NCBI RefSeq assembly: GCF_037975245.1
Contig: NC_092578.1
Location: 7,405,501 to 7,469,500 of the forward strand
Source of the DNA: Apostichopus japonicus
Lineage: Eukaryota > Echinodermata > Holothuroidea > Aspidochirotida > Stichopodidae
Length of the DNA: 64,000 nucleotides
Reading direction: 5' to 3'
Every line of letters begins with the position of its first letter. Position 1 is the first letter of the stretch. The notes under the pieces were generated by a model that saw nothing but the letters and a program-made list of their open reading frames with translations, was not told where the DNA came from and made no database searches. A program made the translations under genes and the position numbers. Shown one piece after another: positions 61,401 through 64,000 of this stretch.

Positions 61401-63655
61401 ACAGCAGACATTTTGTGGTCAAATTCTGCTCAATTGTACGTTGCATAGACACAGAACAGTAAATATTTTGAGATCATTACATTTCTGAGGAACTACACAT
61501 ATGATAAACGCATACTGTTGAGTGATTTGGAGTATTATGATAACATTGTTAATCAAATCCTTAAGTGCGTCAATTATGAGCCCAAGATGCTACTTCTAGT
61601 ACTGAGTGGGGCATTTCTCATGCTGAATAGGAGGAATTGATTTTGTGTTGTCAAGGTAGCCTTCACCATCATATACTGTAGGATGCTTGATGAGGGTTCA
61701 TATTTGTTTTCCAGTTAGCCAGGAGTTTTTCTTTTTGTCCTTAATGCATTCAAAATGGGAGCAGTGTAAAATCTTGCCTGTTTGTGTAGACTTTTGCATC
61801 TGTCATTCATATGTACTGTTAGTTGTAAGAACTTGCAAGAGCTGCTCTACTCTCAAAATTCCGAACAATTTCATGGTTTAAGCATCTCCAGCAACATGGT
61901 TCTCTTTTCGAGTTCAGTGAAGCCATATCTGTCATGATGCTGTATGCATATATATATGTGCCTGCATTAGACTTTGGGAGTGTGTGTGTATACAGTACAG
62001 TACAGTATATGCCGCACTGAGTATATCCCAACAGTATCGCCAAGTAGGAGAGTAGCAGAGACATTTCCAGTCATGTGAACGCCACATCTCAATTGCATAA
62101 GACCCATTGTGTTTGCTGGAGATCAAAGTTAATTTTGAGACCAGAAATAATAAACATTGATCTAAATTTTCTCAAATTGGAAATAATAATATTAGTATTT
62201 AATTGATAAATTCCCCTGTAATTTAGGTATTGAACCTGTATGGGAGGGCCAGGGATTTTCATTGCATCATTTGAAGCCATTTCCTTTGTAGAGGTTCTAG
62301 GGATCCTTCTGCAGGGGAAAATGCAATTAAAGTTTTGACTTCAAATGGGACGGGTGGCAGGGTGGAGCGGTGGGGGGGGGGTTGTTGGTCAACAATGGTG
62401 TACATCCGTACCAGTGGTCTAATTCTTCCATGTCCGAATGCACAACAAAAATTCACTGACTGAACCCTTCTTTCCCCCGACTGACGATGGTGCGTGGAGA
62501 GACCATGGACTCCTTATCCCACCTTTCTTAAGTTCCTTCTCGCATACCACTGACCCATGTTCATATGAAATGTTTGATTTTAGCAATTTACATGATCGAG
62601 ACCGCAATGCATTTTGTCATTCTTCCGTCTTTTCATTTCAGGTTTAAATTTACTGACCCTACAACACCGCAACTCAATTTCCAGTATGCATTCAACCCAT
62701 GTTACACTGTGAAAACGAGTGACGATTGCACGGATTCTATCGTAAGAAACGGTTTGATTTCTTTGCACGTTATTGATTCCTTTGCCAATGGTTAAACGTA
62801 TATATATATATATCCACTGCAAATGGTGATTGTATTCAGTCAGTGTGTGCTAGATGTAATGGCTGGTAATGGTATACATGTATACTGTATATATAGAAAA
62901 AATTGAAAAGCGGAATAATACTTCCGCCCCTCCACATTTTTCACTGGGGGGCTGGCGCCCCCCAGCCCCCCCCGGTTCCTACGCCTTTGAGGTATTTAGT
63001 ACAGAAGGTACTGACAAGCTCCCACAATCAGAGTAAGACCAGTGTGATCATGAGCAGCATTATCTCAAACCTTTCCTCTTCAACAGTGTAAACAAATGGA
63101 ATGATCTTCTTTTGTGGTGTTTGAAAACTATGTACAAGATACTTTGTACTACACTATACTATGTACAAGATACTTTGTACTACAGTATACTATGTACAAG
63201 ATACTTTGTACTACACTAAACTATGTACAAGATACTTTGTACTACACTATACTATGTACAAGATACTTTATACTACACTATACTATGTACAAGATACTTT
63301 GTACTACACTATACTATGTACAAGATACTTTGTACTACACTATACTATGTACAAGATACTTTGTACTACACTATACGATGTACAAGATACTTTGTACTAC
63401 ACTATACTATGTACAAGATACTTTGTACTACACTATACTATGTACAAGATACTTTGTACTACACTATACTATGTACAAGATACTTTATACTACACTATAC
63501 TATGTACAAGATACTTTGTAAATAGTCAATTGAAACTACATCACGGTTGATGTTCTAGTTTTTTATTTTAAAAATTTATTTATTCATTCATTCATTCATT
63601 TATTCATTCATTCATTCATACATTCATTCATTCATTCATTCATTCATTCATATAT

Positions 63656-63698
<43 letters not shown>

Positions 63699-64000
63699 TA
63701 TTTACATATTCATTAATTCATTTATTTATTTATTTGATGTTCTAGGTTTCATTTGCTGATTGAAATGCTTAGCTTTGTTATTCCTATATAAGTTTGGCCC
63801 CCATAGAACTGCATGGCCCTAAGGCTTCCTATCCAATGATAGGAAGCCTTGCATGCTAGTGGCTTGACATCAGTTTCTGAGAATGTTGTATTTCCAAGTT
63901 ACATTCATGTTGTTGCATCGGAAAGAACTCACTGAAGCCATTTCACTTTCTGTTGTTAAATTTCCCTTCAGGCATGTCAGAAATATGAAAACGGTGGTAC
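58451..64000 (+). CDS. Secreted or membrane MRH-like domain protein, 5' part; gene continues beyond the window
   Basis: Exon 1 58451-58617 begins with an ATG and a signal peptide (MITRVTFFLIFSSLQFEFGL, cleavage likely near A22), then ECKWDSSCLCKFTNGSVIDL and PINTEYRDGKEW. Exon 2 62642-62741 reads FKFTDPTTPQLNFQYAFNPC and YTVKTSDDCTDSI. Exon 3 starts at 63972 (ACQKYENGGT) and runs off the window. Phases 2 and 0, GT/AG sites throughout. The CKF..GS.IDL, YAFNPC and ACQ pattern is that of the mannose 6-phosphate receptor homology fold, in which the Q is one of the sugar-contacting residues in classical lectin members; whether the R, E and Y partners exist lies outside the window. Cysteine spacing suggests disulphides. 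The ATG choice rests on the signal peptide. Intron 1 is about 4 kb and repeat-filled. Family call is moderately firm; specific identity unknown. Confidence 0.68.
58763..59267. mobile_element. MITE, same family as 46566-46800, with 9-bp target duplication
   Basis: The element 58772-59258 shares ends and interior with the 46.6-kb copy (GCGAAGTTCGGACACCC... and GGTGTCCGAACTTCG). Flanks 58763-58771 and 59259-59267 are both CTACTAGTA, nine bases, the length made by Mutator-type transposases. It has an extra ~230 bases (58963-59195) not in the other copy, which contains an internal terminus-like GTGTCCGAACTTCGCAATAC near 59035, so it may be a tandem or nested pair. Confidence 0.75.
59845..59884. 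repeat. 40-bp perfect palindrome
   Basis: AATTATGAAGCCTTTACTAT pairs with its complement without spacer. It lies in the insert-like section of the foldback element's left arm. Preceded by a duplicated TGCGTCAATTA. Confidence 0.97.
60071..60143. repeat. ~73-bp near-perfect palindrome
   Basis: TGTACCTTTCCGCCATAGG to its complement near 60143, centred on GCCATGGC, with a few mismatches and an extra base. The GGTTTCGAA core recurs in both arms. Confidence 0.92.
63127..63519. repeat. 31-bp satellite, about 12.5 copies
   Basis: The unit TATGTACAAGATACTTTGTA plus CTACACTATAC repeats with a strict 31-bp period and few variants (TTTATA, TACGATG). Since 31 is not a multiple of three and the unit lacks stops, three forward frames remain open with rotated YKILCTTLYYVQDTLYYT-like text; these are artefacts. 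It lies in intron 2 of the MRH-like gene, about 0.4 kb upstream of exon 3's acceptor. Confidence 0.97.
63571..63740. repeat. (ATTC)n/(ATTT)n microsatellite
   Basis: Alternating TTCA and TTTA tetranucleotides over about 160 bases, typical slippage DNA. No gene content. Confidence 0.95.
63821..63850. repeat. 12-bp stem hairpin
   Basis: AAGGCTTCCTAT and ATAGGAAGCCTT flank CCAATG. Just upstream of the exon 3 acceptor at 63969-63971. Flanked by GCATG at both sides. Confidence 0.85.

Larger units (their letters stand above)
59258..61605. mobile_element. Foldback element with ~200-bp inverted arms and inner inverted repeats
   Basis: The left arm (59268 on: GGGCTCATAATTGACGCACTTA, AAGGATTT, through TGAGCAGAATTTGACCACAA near 59435) and the right arm (61395-61600, inverted) match over about 200 bases at roughly 85%. 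An inner inverted pair follows: ATGTGCTCTTTCCGACAT (60522) against the complement of AGAAAGAGCACATTTTCT (61310). Within it TTTCGCCCAACC repeats occur in one orientation at 60575-60700 and in the opposite at 61140-61260. The left arm seems extended by about 850 bases. No transposase. Foldback (MuDR/Galileo-like) is one class that looks like this. Confidence 0.75.

Noticed and set aside
63114-63550. Three overlapping open frames of 100-135 codons
   Set aside because: Products of the 31-bp satellite, which has no stop in any forward frame.

Overview
The window is eukaryotic nuclear DNA: AT-rich, with small spliced exons, kilobase introns and dense repeats. It carries four protein-coding loci with good evidence, one uncertain locus, and many transposon relics. 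Metazoan gene structures (actin introns at classical codons 41/42, 121/122 and 204), a Sec22a-type gene, a hydroxylysine kinase gene, and many non-autonomous hAT-like elements and tRNA-headed SINEs suggest a marine invertebrate deuterostome. An echinoderm such as a sea cucumber is plausible, but I cannot prove the species from sequence alone.

Layout. 2.0-11.1 kb, minus strand: a complete four-exon actin gene (379 aa) with a divergent C-terminal part. 11.1-16.2 kb: no gene, AT-rich DNA with microsatellites. 18.4-24.1 kb, minus strand: a complete five-exon SEC22A/C-like gene (317 aa) preceded by a hAT relic and followed downstream by a 51-bp tandem array. 24.9-30.2 kb: hAT-like and TTAA-type MITEs and several tandem arrays (about 105, 82 and 103 bp). 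31.3-37.0 kb, minus strand: a complete four-coding-exon hydroxylysine kinase-like gene (378 aa). 37.1-40.3 kb: a ~290-bp tandem repeat split by a hAT-like element that itself contains another one, then a SINE and a 52-bp perfect palindrome. 41.1-43.5 kb: a dead, 5'-truncated non-LTR retrotransposon. 44.9-45.7 kb: a hairpin-rich cluster. 46.2-50.0 kb, plus strand: an unrecognised spliced locus. 52.9-56.2 kb: a SINE split by a 2.9-kb insertion. 58.45 kb to the window end, plus strand: the start of a secreted or membrane MRH-like gene, whose first intron holds a large foldback element and whose second intron holds a 31-bp satellite.

The genes have no obvious common pathway (cytoskeleton, ER-Golgi trafficking, lysine catabolism, lectin-like receptor). 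This is ordinary gene order for an animal genome. The most interesting content is structural: at least seven hAT-like elements, six of them with 8-bp target duplications readable by eye; a shared GC-rich subterminal module in several of them; a LINE fragment and a SINE with similar 3' tails; a set of near-identical short palindromes; and DR1 nuclear-receptor-type motifs in repeats. I did not find a convincing new enzymatic or defence system. All exon boundaries were derived by eye from GT/AG sites, phase and family similarity.
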